Positions 29,412 through 39,262 of a stretch of 64,000 nucleotides of DNA are shown here, piece after piece. Location: assembly GCF_014863405.1 (NCBI RefSeq), contig NZ_JACZZA010000007.1, positions 124,001 through 188,000 of the forward strand, given 5' to 3'. Below the pieces are notes generated by a model, which did not search any database, was not told the DNA's origin, and saw nothing but the letters and a program-made list of their open reading frames with translations. Each line of letters opens with the position of its first letter. Position 1 is the first letter of the stretch. The position numbers were made by a program, and so were the translations under genes. Source of the DNA: Dyella acidiphila. GTDB taxonomy: Bacteria > Pseudomonadota > Gammaproteobacteria > Xanthomonadales > Rhodanobacteraceae.

Positions 29412-30854
29412 TCAACCCACAAATGCCTGCTTGCACCAGCCCAGCAGCGGGCCCCAGTACACGCCCAGCACCAGCAACACCAGCGCATTCAGCGACAACG
29501 CAATGCGCAGCGTGAAATCAGGCTGCAGACGCACTTCGGTGCCTTCCACCGGCTTGTCGAAATACATCACCTTCACGACATGCAGGTAGTAGTACAGGCC
29601 GATGATGGCGAACACCGCACCGACGATGGCCAGCCACATCATGCCGGCGTGAATGGCCGCCTGCAGCACCAGCAACTTGGCGAAGAAGCCAAACAGCGGC
29701 GGCACGCCGGCGAGCGAGAACATGCACAGCAGCATCATGAACGCCATCCACGGCGAACGCTGATTCAGGCCCTTGAAGTCGTCGATTTCCTCGCATTCGA
29801 AACCGGCGCGGCTCAGCGCAAGAATCACGCCGAAGGCAGCCGTCGACATCAGCGCATAGCTGATCGCGTAGAACATCGCCGAGGAATAGCCTTCCGGACC
29901 GGCGTTGACCAGGCCCAACAGCAGATAGCCCATGTGCGAGATGGTCGAATAGGCCAGCAGGCGCTTCAGATTGGTCTGCACGATGGCGACCAGGTTGCCG
30001 ATCGCCAGCGACAGCACCGCCAGCGCTGCCAGCATCGGCTGCCAATGCTGCACGTAGCCGCCCATGCCGATCGCCAGCAAACGGAAGGCCATGCCGAACG
30101 CCGCCAGCTTGGGCGCCGAACCGATGAACACGGTCACCGCGGTGGGAGCACCCTGATACACATCCGGGATCCACATGTGGAACGGCGCGGCACCCAGCTT
30201 GAACGCGATGCCGATGATCATGAAGATCAGGCCGAACACCAGCAGATGCGGCATCGAGCTGTGCGGAATCGCATCGTGCAGCTGCACCAGGTCCAGCGTG
30301 CCGGTGGCGCCGTAGACCATCGATATGCCGTACAGCAGCATGCCCGAGGCCAGTGCGCCCAGCACGAAGTACTTGATCGCCGCTTCGGAAGAGAGCTTCG
30401 AATCGCGGTTCAACGCCACCAGCGCGTAGGACGACAGCGTCAGCAGCTCCAGGCCCAGGTAGACCATGATCAGGTTGCCGGCCGAGACCAGCAGCATCAC
30501 GCCGATTACCGCAAAGATCATCAGCGTGTAGAACTCGCCGACGAGCAGCTTGCGATCGCTCAGGTAGGGCCTGGCGTAGATGAATACCAGGATGGTGCAC
30601 AGCAAGGCGAATACCTTGAGGATCTCTGCCACGCCATCGCGGATGAACATGCCGTTGAAGGCGGTGACGGTACCGGCGGGCTGATGCGCCACGACCAGGT
30701 AGATACCGGCGATCAGCACGAAGATCGAGGCCCAGTGCAGCGTGACGCCGCGCTGGTTGGCCGGCAGGAAGGCATCCGCAAGCAAGAGTACGCACGCCGC
30801 GGCGACCAGATAGAACTCCGGCACCATGATGAGAATGTCGTTAAAAGTCGGCAT
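29412..30854 (-). CDS. nuoN: NADH-quinone oxidoreductase subunit N
   Basis: NuoN is one of three antiporter-like membrane subunits of complex I that carry proton translocation. The 480-residue protein is almost wholly hydrophobic, with about 14 predicted helices. Conserved pieces are GLELLTLSSYALVALNR (Glu and Arg near residue 133) and the FKLGAAPFHMWIPDVYQGAPT segment with its channel Lys. KRLLAYSTISHMGYLLLG carries the second key Lys. It is the last gene of the nuoA-N operon, 12 bp after nuoM. Only a weak 5-bp hairpin (29389-29402) follows before the tRNA promoter. Confidence 0.98.
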   Translation of the reverse strand: MPTFNDILIMVPEFYLVAAACVLLLADAFLPANQRGVTLHWASIFVLIAGIYLVVAHQPAGTVTAFNGMFIRDGVAEILKVFALLCTILVFIYARPYLSDRKLLVGEFYTLMIFAVIGVMLLVSAGNLIMVYLGLELLTLSSYALVALNRDSKLSSEAAIKYFVLGALASGMLLYGISMVYGATGTLDLVQLHDAIPHSSMPHLLVFGLIFMIIGIAFKLGAAPFHMWIPDVYQGAPTAVTVFIGSAPKLAAFGMAFRLLAIGMGGYVQHWQPMLAALAVLSLAIGNLVAIVQTNLKRLLAYSTISHMGYLLLGLVNAGPEGYSSAMFYAISYALMSTAAFGVILALSRAGFECEEIDDFKGLNQRSPWMAFMMLLCMFSLAGVPPLFGFFAKLLVLQAAIHAGMMWLAIVGAVFAIIGLYYYLHVVKVMYFDKPVEGTEVRLQPDFTLRIALSLNALVLLVLGVYWGPLLGWCKQAFVG

Positions 30855-30866
30855 GGTCGCTCTCGA

Positions 30867-32375
30867 TCAAACCTTATGGATGGCCAGCAGCTGGACCAGC
30901 TGCGTCACCGAGCTGTCCATCAGATGGGTCAGCGGTTCCGGCCAGACGCCGATGATCAGCACCAGCGCGGCGAACGCGCCAAGCACGAGGGTCTCGCGCC
31001 CGTTGATGTCCTTCATCTCGGCCACGTGGGAATTGGTCACCTCACCCCACAGCACGCGCTTCACCAGCCACAGCGTGTAGGCCGCGCCGATGATCAGGGT
31101 GAAGGCGGCGAACAGCGCGATCCACGGATTGGCGCTGAAGCTGGCCAGGATCACCATGAACTCGCCCACGAAGCCGCTGGTGCCCGGCAGGCCGCAGTTG
31201 GCCATGGCGAACAACACGTAGAAGAAGCCGAACCACGGCATCACATTGATCACGCCGCCGTAATCCTTGATCAGGCGGGTGTGCATGCGGTCATACAGCA
31301 CGCCGATGCAGGAGAACATGGCGCCCGACACGAAGCCGTGCGAAATCATCTGCACCATCGCGCCCTGCATGCCCAGGCGGGCCGCATCGGTATTGCCCTG
31401 CTCGCGCACCAGCATGAAGGCGATGAAGATGCCCAGGGTGACGAAGCCCATGTGCGCCACGGACGAATACGCCACCAGCTTCTTCATGTCTTCCTGCACC
31501 AGCGCCACGTAGCCGATGTAGACCACGGCGATCAGGCTGAGCAGGATCACCAGCCAGGCGAAGTGCGCGGAGGCGTCCGGCACGATCGGCAAGCTGAAAC
31601 GCAGGAAACCGTAGCCGCCGATCTTCAGCATCACCGCGGCCAGCACCACCGAACCGCCGGTAGGCGCTTCCACGTGGGCGTCCGGCAGCCATGTGTGCAC
31701 CGGCACCATCGGCACCTTCACCGCAAAGGCAATCAGGAAGGCGAAGAACAACCAGCTCTGCTCCTGCAGGGTCAGCGGCAGCGTCGCCAGCGTGTGCAGA
31801 TCGAAGGTACCGGCCTTGAGATACAGGTAGATCAGGCCGATCAACATGAAGATCGAGCCCATGAAGGTATAGATGAAGAACTTCAGGGTCGCATAGACGC
31901 GGCGCGGACCACCCCAGATCCCGATGAGGATGAACATCGGGATCAGCATCGCCTCGAAGAACACATAGAACAGCAAGGCGTCGGTGGCGCAAAACACGCC
32001 GATCATCAGGCCTTCCAGCACCAGCATGGCGGCCATGTACTGGTGCGGCTTGTCCTGGATCACTTCCCAGGCGCCGATGATCACCAGGATGCCGACAAAG
32101 GTGGTCAGCAGGATCAGTGCGACCGAAATGCCGTCCACGGCCAATGCGTAATGCACATTGAGCGCGGCGATCCACACATGGCTTTCGGCCAACTGCATGC
32201 CGCCTGTATCCCCGTTGTACTGCGGGATCAGGAACAGGCTGACGGCAAAGGTGAGGATGGCCACCAGCAAGGACAGCCAACGCGCCAGATTGGGCCGATC
32301 GGAACCGGCCAACAGGACAGGCACGGCGCCTGCGACGGGCAGCCAGATCAGCAGGCTGAGCAGATGATTGAACAT
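30867..32375 (-). CDS. nuoM: NADH-quinone oxidoreductase subunit M
   Basis: NuoM is a second antiporter-like proton-pumping subunit of complex I in the inner membrane. The 502-residue protein has about 14 helices. It contains the essential-Glu region YVFFEAMLIPMFILIGIWG near residue 145, the KVPMVPVHTWLPDAHVEAPTGGS segment with the channel Lys, and KKLVAYSSVAHMGFVTLGI. The ATG and spacing (14 bp after nuoL, 12 bp before nuoN) fit one polycistronic message. No insertion or truncation is seen. Confidence 0.98.
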   Translation of the reverse strand: MFNHLLSLLIWLPVAGAVPVLLAGSDRPNLARWLSLLVAILTFAVSLFLIPQYNGDTGGMQLAESHVWIAALNVHYALAVDGISVALILLTTFVGILVIIGAWEVIQDKPHQYMAAMLVLEGLMIGVFCATDALLFYVFFEAMLIPMFILIGIWGGPRRVYATLKFFIYTFMGSIFMLIGLIYLYLKAGTFDLHTLATLPLTLQEQSWLFFAFLIAFAVKVPMVPVHTWLPDAHVEAPTGGSVVLAAVMLKIGGYGFLRFSLPIVPDASAHFAWLVILLSLIAVVYIGYVALVQEDMKKLVAYSSVAHMGFVTLGIFIAFMLVREQGNTDAARLGMQGAMVQMISHGFVSGAMFSCIGVLYDRMHTRLIKDYGGVINVMPWFGFFYVLFAMANCGLPGTSGFVGEFMVILASFSANPWIALFAAFTLIIGAAYTLWLVKRVLWGEVTNSHVAEMKDINGRETLVLGAFAALVLIIGVWPEPLTHLMDSSVTQLVQLLAIHKV

Positions 32376-32389
32376 GGAGCTCGCTTCCC

Positions 32390-34432
32390 TTATTGCCTGA
32401 CCAGCAAGTACCCACCCATAAGCAGGATGAGGCCGAGGATCATCGCAAACGCGTAGTGATACAGATAACCGGATTGGAGACGACGCACACCGGAGGCGAT
32501 GCGCTGGATCGTGCTGGCGGAACCGTCGATCAGCACGCCGTCGATCACCGCAGCGTCGCCGCCCTTCCAGAACATGCGGCCCAGTGCCACGCCACCGCGC
32601 GCGAAGACTGCGAAATAGATGTTGTCAACCCAGTACTTGCGATCGAGGATCACCCAGATCGGCTTAAGCGCGGTCTTGATCTTGTCGGCCACGGACGGGT
32701 TGAACAGATAGATGTAGGTGGTGATCAGGAAAGCCACCAGCACCAGGATGAAGGGCAGCTGGGCGAAACCATGCAGCGCCATCGCCAGTGAGCCATCGAA
32801 TTCCTTGCCGATTTCGCCGAGCACGTTATTGGCTTCGCTCACATGCACCGCACCGCCGAACCAATTGCCGAATAGCATCGGTTGCACGGTGAAGAAGCCG
32901 ACCAGCAGCGACGGAATGGCGAGCAGGATCAGCGGCAGCGTCACCACCCACGGCGATTCCTTCGGCGCGTGATGCAGCACGCCCGGCTCATGATGGCCGT
33001 GGTCGTCATGATGATCGTCATGGCCGTGCGCATCGTGATGGCCGTGATGCTCGACCACCTTGAAGCGTTCCTTGCCATGGAAGGTCATGTACATCTGGCG
33101 GAAGGTATAGGTCGCCGTAACGAAAGCGCCGACCACCACGCAGAAGTAGGCATAACCCGAACCCCAGCGATGCGATTCGTGCACCGCATCGATGATCGAG
33201 TCCTTGGAATAGAAGCCGGAGAAGAACGGCACGCCGCACAGCGCCAGCGAACCGACCCACATGGTGATCCAGGTGATCGGCATGTACTTGCGCAGGCCAC
33301 CCATATAGCGCATGTCCTGCTCATGGTGCATGGCGATGATCACCGAGCCGGCACCGAGGAACAGCAGCGCCTTGAAGAAGGCATGCGTCATCAGGTGGAA
33401 CACCGCGCCGGCATACGCCGACACGCCCAGCGCCACCGTCATGTAGCCCAGCTGCGACAGCGTCGAATACGCCACCACGCGCTTGATGTCGTTCTGCACG
33501 ATGCCGATCAGGCCGGTGAACAACGCACCGGTGGCGCCGATCACCAGCACGAAGCTCAGCGCACTCTCCGACAGTTCATACAGCGGCGACATGCGCGCCA
33601 CCATGAAGATGCCGGCGGTCACCATCGTCGCGGCGTGGATCAGCGCGGAGATCGGGGTGGGGCCTTCCATCGAATCAGGCAGCCACACGTGCAGCGGCAC
33701 CTGTGCCGACTTGCCCATGGCGCCGATGAACAGCAGGATGCAGATCACCGTGGCCGCATCCCAGTGAACGTTCTGGGTAATGGCCAGGGTCTTGCCGGCC
33801 AGAGTCGGCGCCGCGGCGAACGCCGTGGCGTAGTCCAGGGTGCCCAGGAAGTACAGGATCGCGCCGATCCCCAGCAGGAAACCGAAGTCGCCCACGCGGT
33901 TGACCAGGAAGGCCTTGAGGTTGGCGAAGATCGCCGTCGGGCGCTTGTACCAGAAGCCGATCAGCAGGTACGACACCAGGCCCACCGCTTCCCAGCCGAA
34001 GAACAGCTGCACGAAGTTGTTGCTCATCACGAGCATCAGCATCGAGAAGGTGAACAGCGAGATGTAGCTGAAGAAGCGCTGGTAGCCGTCGTCGTCCGCC
34101 ATGTAGCCGATGGTGTAGACATGCACCAGCAGCGACACGAAGGTAACCACCACCATCATCATCGCGGTGAGGCGGTCGATCAGGAAGCCCACGCTGGCGG
34201 TGTACTTGCCGATCTCGAACCAGGTGTAGAGGTTGTGGTTGTATACCGGCGCACCGCCCGCGGTGATCTGGTACAGCACGTAGAACGACAGGCCGCAGGA
34301 AATCAGCAGGCCCAGAATGGTGACGCTATGCGCACCCACGCGGCCGATCTGCTTGCCGAGGAAGCCTGCGAGCAGGCATCCCACCAGCGGTGCCAGTGCG
34401 ATGGTCAACAGTATGGAGGAGGAAAGTTCCAT
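32390..34432 (-). CDS. nuoL: NADH-quinone oxidoreductase subunit L
   Basis: NuoL is the distal antiporter-like subunit and carries the long lateral helix thought to brace the membrane arm. The 680-residue protein has FFGWEAVGLVSYLLIGFW (channel Glu, about 145), SAQVPLHVWLPDSMEGPTPISALIHAATMV, and KRVVAYSTLSQLGYM. A hydrophilic loop at residues 462-481 carries 11 His and 5 Asp in 20 residues, before KESPWVVTLPL; this is much more His-rich than the E. coli protein as I recall it. The C-terminal extension (about 540-680) forms the lateral helix and final anchor. It sits 5 bp after nuoK. Confidence 0.98.
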   Translation of the reverse strand: MELSSSILLTIALAPLVGCLLAGFLGKQIGRVGAHSVTILGLLISCGLSFYVLYQITAGGAPVYNHNLYTWFEIGKYTASVGFLIDRLTAMMMVVVTFVSLLVHVYTIGYMADDDGYQRFFSYISLFTFSMLMLVMSNNFVQLFFGWEAVGLVSYLLIGFWYKRPTAIFANLKAFLVNRVGDFGFLLGIGAILYFLGTLDYATAFAAAPTLAGKTLAITQNVHWDAATVICILLFIGAMGKSAQVPLHVWLPDSMEGPTPISALIHAATMVTAGIFMVARMSPLYELSESALSFVLVIGATGALFTGLIGIVQNDIKRVVAYSTLSQLGYMTVALGVSAYAGAVFHLMTHAFFKALLFLGAGSVIIAMHHEQDMRYMGGLRKYMPITWITMWVGSLALCGVPFFSGFYSKDSIIDAVHESHRWGSGYAYFCVVVGAFVTATYTFRQMYMTFHGKERFKVVEHHGHHDAHGHDDHHDDHGHHEPGVLHHAPKESPWVVTLPLILLAIPSLLVGFFTVQPMLFGNWFGGAVHVSEANNVLGEIGKEFDGSLAMALHGFAQLPFILVLVAFLITTYIYLFNPSVADKIKTALKPIWVILDRKYWVDNIYFAVFARGGVALGRMFWKGGDAAVIDGVLIDGSASTIQRIASGVRRLQSGYLYHYAFAMILGLILLMGGYLLVRQ

Positions 34433-34437
34433 GGTGC

Positions 34438-34743
34438 TCAGCCCTTCATGCTGTCGATTTCGGCGACGTTGACCGTGCTGCGGTTACGGAACAGCAAGAC
34501 CAGGATCGCCAGGCCGATCGCGGATTCCGCGGCAGCCACGGTAAGGATGAAGAAAACGAAGACCTGCCCTGCCACGTCGTGATTGAAGCGCGAGAAGGCC
34601 ACGAAATTGATGTTCACCGCCAGCAGCATCAGTTCGATCGCCATCAGCAGCACGATGACGTTCTTGCGGTTGATGAACAGCCCCGCCACCGAGATGCAGA
34701 ACAGGATCGCGCCAAGCACGATGTAATGAGAAAGCGTAATCAT
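34438..34743 (-). CDS. nuoK: NADH-quinone oxidoreductase subunit K
   Basis: NuoK is a small three-helix subunit of the complex I membrane arm that contributes conserved glutamates to the proton path. The 101-residue length is exact. The second helix holds [18 protein letters not shown] with the key Glu, and the third has [19 protein letters not shown] with another. The C-terminus SMKG is family-like. Its ATG overlaps the nuoJ stop by 4 bases (ATGA), so J and K are translationally coupled. Confidence 0.98.
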   Translation of the reverse strand: MITLSHYIVLGAILFCISVAGLFINRKNVIVLLMAIELMLLAVNINFVAFSRFNHDVAGQVFVFFILTVAAAESAIGLAILVLLFRNRSTVNVAEIDSMKG

Positions 34744-35393
34744 GGCTTGGTCTCCTGGGCCGGCGCAGGCTGGCTATCGGCTGGCCGCTCCGCTGCCATC
34801 TTCACGATGCGCACGCGGTCGCGCGCATTGACCGCCACCTGCTCGCTGGCTTGCTGGTGACGCACGCCGGTGCGCTGGCGCAAGGTCAGAGCAACCGCCG
34901 CCACCACGCCCACGGTAAGAATCAGCGCGGCCACTTCGAACGGCAGCAGGTACTGGGTGTAAAGCGCCTGGCCCAGCCATGCCGTATTGGACACGCCGGC
35001 GGCGGTGGCCGGATTCTGACCCATGGTCTGCGCGTTCATTGCCCGCACGCCGATCAGGCAGAGCATTTCCACCAGCATCACCACGGCCACGATCAGGCCA
35101 ACCGGCAGATATTTCATGAAGCCCTCGCGCAGTTGCTCCTGGTCGATGTCCAGCATCATCACCACGAACAGGAACAGCACCATCACCGCGCCCACGTAAA
35201 CCACGATCAGCGCAATGGCGAGGAATTCGGCTTCGGCCAGCAGCCACAGGCAGGCGGTGCTGAAGAAGGTGAGCACCAGCGCCAGCACGGCATGCACCGA
35301 GTTGCGCAGTGTGACCACCGACAGCGCCGCCAGCACCGTCACCGCGGCGAAGGCGTAGAAGCAAACGAGTTGGAACACTTGTGGATCGATCAT
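34740..35393 (-). CDS. nuoJ: NADH-quinone oxidoreductase subunit J
   Basis: NuoJ is a membrane subunit next to the quinone module of complex I, taking part in the coupling transition. The 217-residue protein has five predicted helices, with [21 protein letters not shown] (about residues 56-76) being the conserved third helix that contains the pi-bulge. The C-terminal 45 residues ([15 protein letters not shown] to QETKP) are hydrophilic and Ala/Pro/Gln-rich, a variable extension. It lies 12 bp after nuoI. Confidence 0.97.
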   Translation of the reverse strand: MIDPQVFQLVCFYAFAAVTVLAALSVVTLRNSVHAVLALVLTFFSTACLWLLAEAEFLAIALIVVYVGAVMVLFLFVVMMLDIDQEQLREGFMKYLPVGLIVAVVMLVEMLCLIGVRAMNAQTMGQNPATAAGVSNTAWLGQALYTQYLLPFEVAALILTVGVVAAVALTLRQRTGVRHQQASEQVAVNARDRVRIVKMAAERPADSQPAPAQETKP

Positions 35394-35405
35394 GATGTCC
35401 CGTCC

Positions 35406-35897
35406 TCAGCGATAGGCCGCGTCTTGCGCACGCGCCGCGGCGATGTCGGCCTCGAAGCGGTCGCCGATGGCGAGCAGCTGAGGCTTGGTCACCACGTTCT
35501 CGCCGCGATGTTCGAAGTGGTATTCGTGCACGTGCGTCTCGACGATCGAGTCCACCGGGCAGCTTTCTTCGCAGAAGCCGCAGTAGATGCACTTGAACAA
35601 GTCGATGTCGTAGCGCGTGGTGCGGCGCTGGCCGTCGCCGGCGCGCGGCGCCGAGTCGATGGTGATGGCCAGCGCGGGGCACACCGCCTCGCACAGCTTG
35701 CACGCGATGCAACGCTCTTCGCCGTTGGCGTAACGACGCAGCGCATGCAGCCCGCGGAAGCGGTTGGATTTGGGGATGTGCTCCATCGGGTAGCGCATCG
35801 TGTACTTCGGACTGACCATGTACTTGCCGGTCAGCACCATGCCCTTGAGCAATTCGAGCAGGAGCAGGCTCTTGAAATAATTGGTAATGCTAGACAT
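35406..35897 (-). CDS. nuoI: NADH-quinone oxidoreductase subunit I
   Basis: NuoI carries clusters N6a and N6b and relays electrons to N2 in complex I. The 163-residue protein has an N-terminal amphipathic, membrane-associated stretch ([21 protein letters not shown]). Two ferredoxin motifs follow, [12 protein letters not shown] (about 63-74) and [12 protein letters not shown] (about 102-113). The open frame extends 24 codons upstream, into nuoH, but the ATG at 35897 yields the standard start, 8 bp after the nuoH stop. All eight cluster cysteines are present. Confidence 0.98.
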   Translation of the reverse strand: MSSITNYFKSLLLLELLKGMVLTGKYMVSPKYTMRYPMEHIPKSNRFRGLHALRRYANGEERCIACKLCEAVCPALAITIDSAPRAGDGQRRTTRYDIDLFKCIYCGFCEESCPVDSIVETHVHEYHFEHRGENVVTKPQLLAIGDRFEADIAAARAQDAAYR

Positions 35898-35905
35898 GGC
35901 TTTCT

Positions 35906-36934
35906 TTAGCCCCCCGTGCCGATGTGAACCCAGCCGTAGTACTTCATGCAGCCGGCGACAAACACCCACACGATGGCGATGGGAATGAACACCTTCCAGC
36001 CCAGGCGCATGATCTGGTCATAGCGATAGCGCGGGAAGGTGGCACGGAACCACAGGAACAGGAAGGCGAAGAAGAACGCCTTCGCCAGCAGCCAGATGAA
36101 GCTGGCATGGCCAAGCACCGGCACGCTTTCCGGGAACGGGCTGAGCCAGCCGCCCATGAACAGGATCGAAGCCAGGAAGGCGACCAGGATCATGTTGGCG
36201 TATTCGGCCAGGAAGAACAGCGCGAAAGCGGCGCCCGAATACTCCACGTGGAAGCCGGCGACGATTTCCGATTCACCTTCCGCCACGTCGAACGGCGCGC
36301 GGTTCGTTTCGGCCACGCCGGAGACGAAATACACCACGAACACCGGCAGCAGCGGCCACATGAACCAGTCCAGCAGGCCCTTGTGGCCCGACTGCGCCAT
36401 GACGATGTCGGTGAGATTGAGGCTGCCCGCCAGCACCAGCACGCAGACCAGGCACAGGCCCATGGCCAGTTCGTAGGAGATCACCTGCGCCGCCGAACGC
36501 ATCGCACCGAGCAGGGCATAGCGCGAGTTCGAGGCCCAGCCGGCCAGGATGATGCCGTACACACCCAGCGAGGTCATCGCCAGCAGATAGAGCAGACCGG
36601 CGTTGGCATTGGAGACGGCAAAGCGCGCGCCGAACGGCACCACCGCCCACGCCGCCAACGCGGGAATCAGGGCCAGCATCGGTGCCAGGTAGTACAGGAA
36701 CTTGTTGGCGCTGGTCGGCAGGATCACTTCCTTGCAGATCAGCTTCACCACGTCGGCGAAGGCCTGCAGCAAGCCCAGCGGTCCGACCTGGTTGGGCCCC
36801 ATGCGCACGTGCATCCAGCCCAGCACCTTGCGTTCCCAATACACGTACAACGCCACCGTCAGGGTCAGCGGAATGATGACCGCCAGGACCAGCAGTATGG
36901 GAATGAGTAGCTGATGAAGAATCTGGTCGCCCAT
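35906..36934 (-). CDS. nuoH: NADH-quinone oxidoreductase subunit H
   Basis: NuoH forms most of the quinone-binding chamber at the foot of complex I. The 342-residue protein has eight predicted helices. Conserved parts are the first cytoplasmic loop [19 protein letters not shown] (about 34-52), [21 protein letters not shown] (about 208-228) with the quinone-tunnel acidic residues, and [18 protein letters not shown] near the C-terminus. It lies 3 bp after nuoG and 8 bp before nuoI. Confidence 0.98.
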   Translation of the reverse strand: MGDQILHQLLIPILLVLAVIIPLTLTVALYVYWERKVLGWMHVRMGPNQVGPLGLLQAFADVVKLICKEVILPTSANKFLYYLAPMLALIPALAAWAVVPFGARFAVSNANAGLLYLLAMTSLGVYGIILAGWASNSRYALLGAMRSAAQVISYELAMGLCLVCVLVLAGSLNLTDIVMAQSGHKGLLDWFMWPLLPVFVVYFVSGVAETNRAPFDVAEGESEIVAGFHVEYSGAAFALFFLAEYANMILVAFLASILFMGGWLSPFPESVPVLGHASFIWLLAKAFFFAFLFLWFRATFPRYRYDQIMRLGWKVFIPIAIVWVFVAGCMKYYGWVHIGTGG

Positions 36935-36937
36935 GAT

Positions 36938-39262
36938 TTACGCCTTGCTCAAGGTGATGGCCGCGCCGTAAGGCGGCAGCGTCGCGGTCTGGTCGTGGGC
37001 AGCCTCAATCCACACGGCGCCATCCGGCACGGAAGCATCGATCACCACCGGCAGCGTGACGTTGGCAACTTTGGCCTGGTCGCCCGCGCTCAGGCCGTGG
37101 CGCTGCGCTTCGGCCGCGTTCACGCGTGCAGCAGCGGCACGGTTGAGCGGATGCGCCTGCAACGCCGTGGCCCGGCGCAGCACCGCATCGCTGCGATAGA
37201 TCGGCCAGGTGGCCAGGCGGCTGAGACCCTGCGCGGTTTTGCGCTCGGCCAGCTGCTGCGTTGCAGCCGGCTGACCTTCCGCAATGCCGCTGCGCAGGCC
37301 GGCGATATCGTCGAATTCAAAACCGGCCAGCTTCATCAGGCCGCCGAGTGCGCGCAGCACCTTCCAGCCGGGGCGCGTATCGCCCGGAGCCTTGGCGCCG
37401 GCTTCCACGCTCTGCGCGTATCCGTCGACATTGACCAGGGTGCCTTCGATTTCCGGCAGCAGGCCGATCGGCAGGATCACGTCGGCCACGTCGAGCAAGG
37501 CCGGGCTGGCAAACGCGGCGAAGGCCACGATGTGCTGGGTGCCGTGCAGTGCGTTGGTCACCACGGTGCCGTCGGCGAAGTCGTGCGGCAATTCCACGCC
37601 GTAGAGCACGTAGGCCTTGCGCGGCTGGGCCAGCATGCCCTGCACATTCAGGCCGCCGTTGCCCGGCAGCACGCCGACCTTGGCCAGGCCCAGCGCATTC
37701 GCGCCGCTGGGCAGTTCGTTGTAGGCGGCACCGGTCGCTTCGGCGATGAAACGCGCGATGCTGCGCAGCCAGGAAGCCTGCGGATGCGTTATGGCCGCAT
37801 CGCCCAGGATCACCACCGCATGACCGGACTTGAGTGCGGCGATCGCATCGGCGTCGCCCTGGTCGTTGGCCGCAGCGTTGATCGCATCGGCCAGTGCGGC
37901 AGGCGCGGTCGCACCGGCAGCCACCGCGGCCTTCGCCAGCGAGAGCAGCGCATCGACCAGCGCGTGCGGCGCAACGATCGCTTCACCGGCCAGCTTGTAA
38001 TTGAACTGGAATTCCGCCGGATTGACGGCGTACACCTTGGCGCCCTTCTTCACCGCCTGATGCAGGCGATGGTTGAGCAGCGGCATTTCATAGCGCAGGT
38101 TGGAACCCACCAGCAGCGCCGCCTTCACCTTGTCGACGTCGGCCACCGGCATGCCGAACTGGCGTGCCACGGCGTTGTCGGCGAAATCGAGCTGGCGCAG
38201 GCGATGATCGATATGCGCACTGCCCAGGCCACGTGCCAGGCGAACCAGCAGATCGCCTTCTTCGTTGGTGGTGGACGGATGCACCAGCACGCCCAGGTCG
38301 TTGCCCTGCACGCTCTTCAGCGCTTCGGCGGCAACCGACAGTGCGTCTTCCCAGGTGGTGCCCTGCCACTGGCCGTTGCGCTTCACCTGCGGCGTGCGCA
38401 CGCGATCGGTGGCGTACAGGCCCTGGTGGCTGTAACGGTCGCGGTCGGACAGCCAGCATTCGTTGATGGATTCGTTGTCGCGCGGCACCGTGCGCAGCAC
38501 TTCGCCGCGGCGGCTGTGCAGCCACAGGTTCGAACCCAGCGCATCGTGATAGGCGATCGACGGCTTGGCGATCAGTTCCCAGGCGCGCGCCTTGAACTGG
38601 AACGGCTTGTTGGTCAGCGCGCCGACCGGGCAGACGTCGATGATGTTGCCCGACAGCTCGGTTTCCAGCGTTTTACCGATATACGTGCCGATCTGCAGGT
38701 TCTCGCCACGGCTCATGCCGCCGAGTTCGTAGGTGCCGGCGATCTCGCTGGTGAAGCGCACGCAGCGCGTGCACTGGATGCAGCGGGTCATTTCGGTGGC
38801 GACCAGCGAGCCGAGATTTTCGTCGGCGATGGTGCGCTTGCGTTCGGTATAGCGCGACACGCTGCGGCCGTAGCCGAGCGCCACGTCCTGCAGCTCGCAT
38901 TCGCCGCCCTGATCGCAAATCGGGCAGTCGAGCGGATGGTTGATCAGCAGGAACTCCATCACGTCGCGCTGGAACTTCAGCGCCTTTTCGGTACGCGTGG
39001 TGACCTTCATGCCTTCGGCCACCGGCGTGGCGCAGGCCGGCTGCGGCTTGGGCATCGGACGGCCGCCCATTTCCACGTCGACCAGGCACATGCGGCAGTT
39101 GGCGGCGATGGGCAGCTTGCGGTGATAGCAGAAGCGCGGAATCGCGATGCCGATGGCGTCGGCCGCCTCGATGATCATCGCGCCCTTGCGGATCTGCGTG
39201 GGCTTGCCGTCGATCTCGATGTTCAGCAGATCCGGCGCGGTATTGGCTGGCTGCGCACTCAT
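36938..39262 (-). CDS. nuoG: NADH-quinone oxidoreductase subunit G
   Basis: NuoG is the large iron-sulfur subunit of the complex I peripheral arm. In 774 residues it holds the N1b ligands (Cys45, 56, 59, 77), the N5 ligands (His109, Cys113, 116, 122), and the N4 ligands (Cys161, 164, 167, 211). A molybdopterin-oxidoreductase-like domain without visible molybdenum site follows. The extra N7 cluster found in E. coli is lost: where the E. coli motif CxxCxxxC would be, the sequence is [15 protein letters not shown] with no Cys. The length is nearer the Paracoccus/mitochondrial type than the 908 residues of E. coli. Its ATG overlaps the nuoF end reading by coupling (ATGA). Confidence 0.98.
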   Translation of the reverse strand: MSAQPANTAPDLLNIEIDGKPTQIRKGAMIIEAADAIGIAIPRFCYHRKLPIAANCRMCLVDVEMGGRPMPKPQPACATPVAEGMKVTTRTEKALKFQRDVMEFLLINHPLDCPICDQGGECELQDVALGYGRSVSRYTERKRTIADENLGSLVATEMTRCIQCTRCVRFTSEIAGTYELGGMSRGENLQIGTYIGKTLETELSGNIIDVCPVGALTNKPFQFKARAWELIAKPSIAYHDALGSNLWLHSRRGEVLRTVPRDNESINECWLSDRDRYSHQGLYATDRVRTPQVKRNGQWQGTTWEDALSVAAEALKSVQGNDLGVLVHPSTTNEEGDLLVRLARGLGSAHIDHRLRQLDFADNAVARQFGMPVADVDKVKAALLVGSNLRYEMPLLNHRLHQAVKKGAKVYAVNPAEFQFNYKLAGEAIVAPHALVDALLSLAKAAVAAGATAPAALADAINAAANDQGDADAIAALKSGHAVVILGDAAITHPQASWLRSIARFIAEATGAAYNELPSGANALGLAKVGVLPGNGGLNVQGMLAQPRKAYVLYGVELPHDFADGTVVTNALHGTQHIVAFAAFASPALLDVADVILPIGLLPEIEGTLVNVDGYAQSVEAGAKAPGDTRPGWKVLRALGGLMKLAGFEFDDIAGLRSGIAEGQPAATQQLAERKTAQGLSRLATWPIYRSDAVLRRATALQAHPLNRAAAARVNAAEAQRHGLSAGDQAKVANVTLPVVIDASVPDGAVWIEAAHDQTATLPPYGAAITLSKA

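Noticed and set aside
29403-32456. Long His/Gln-rich open frame opposite nuoN and nuoM (1017 codons)
   Set aside because: It looks like an exotic His-rich protein but is the antisense reading of hydrophobic codons; nuoN and nuoM are certain.
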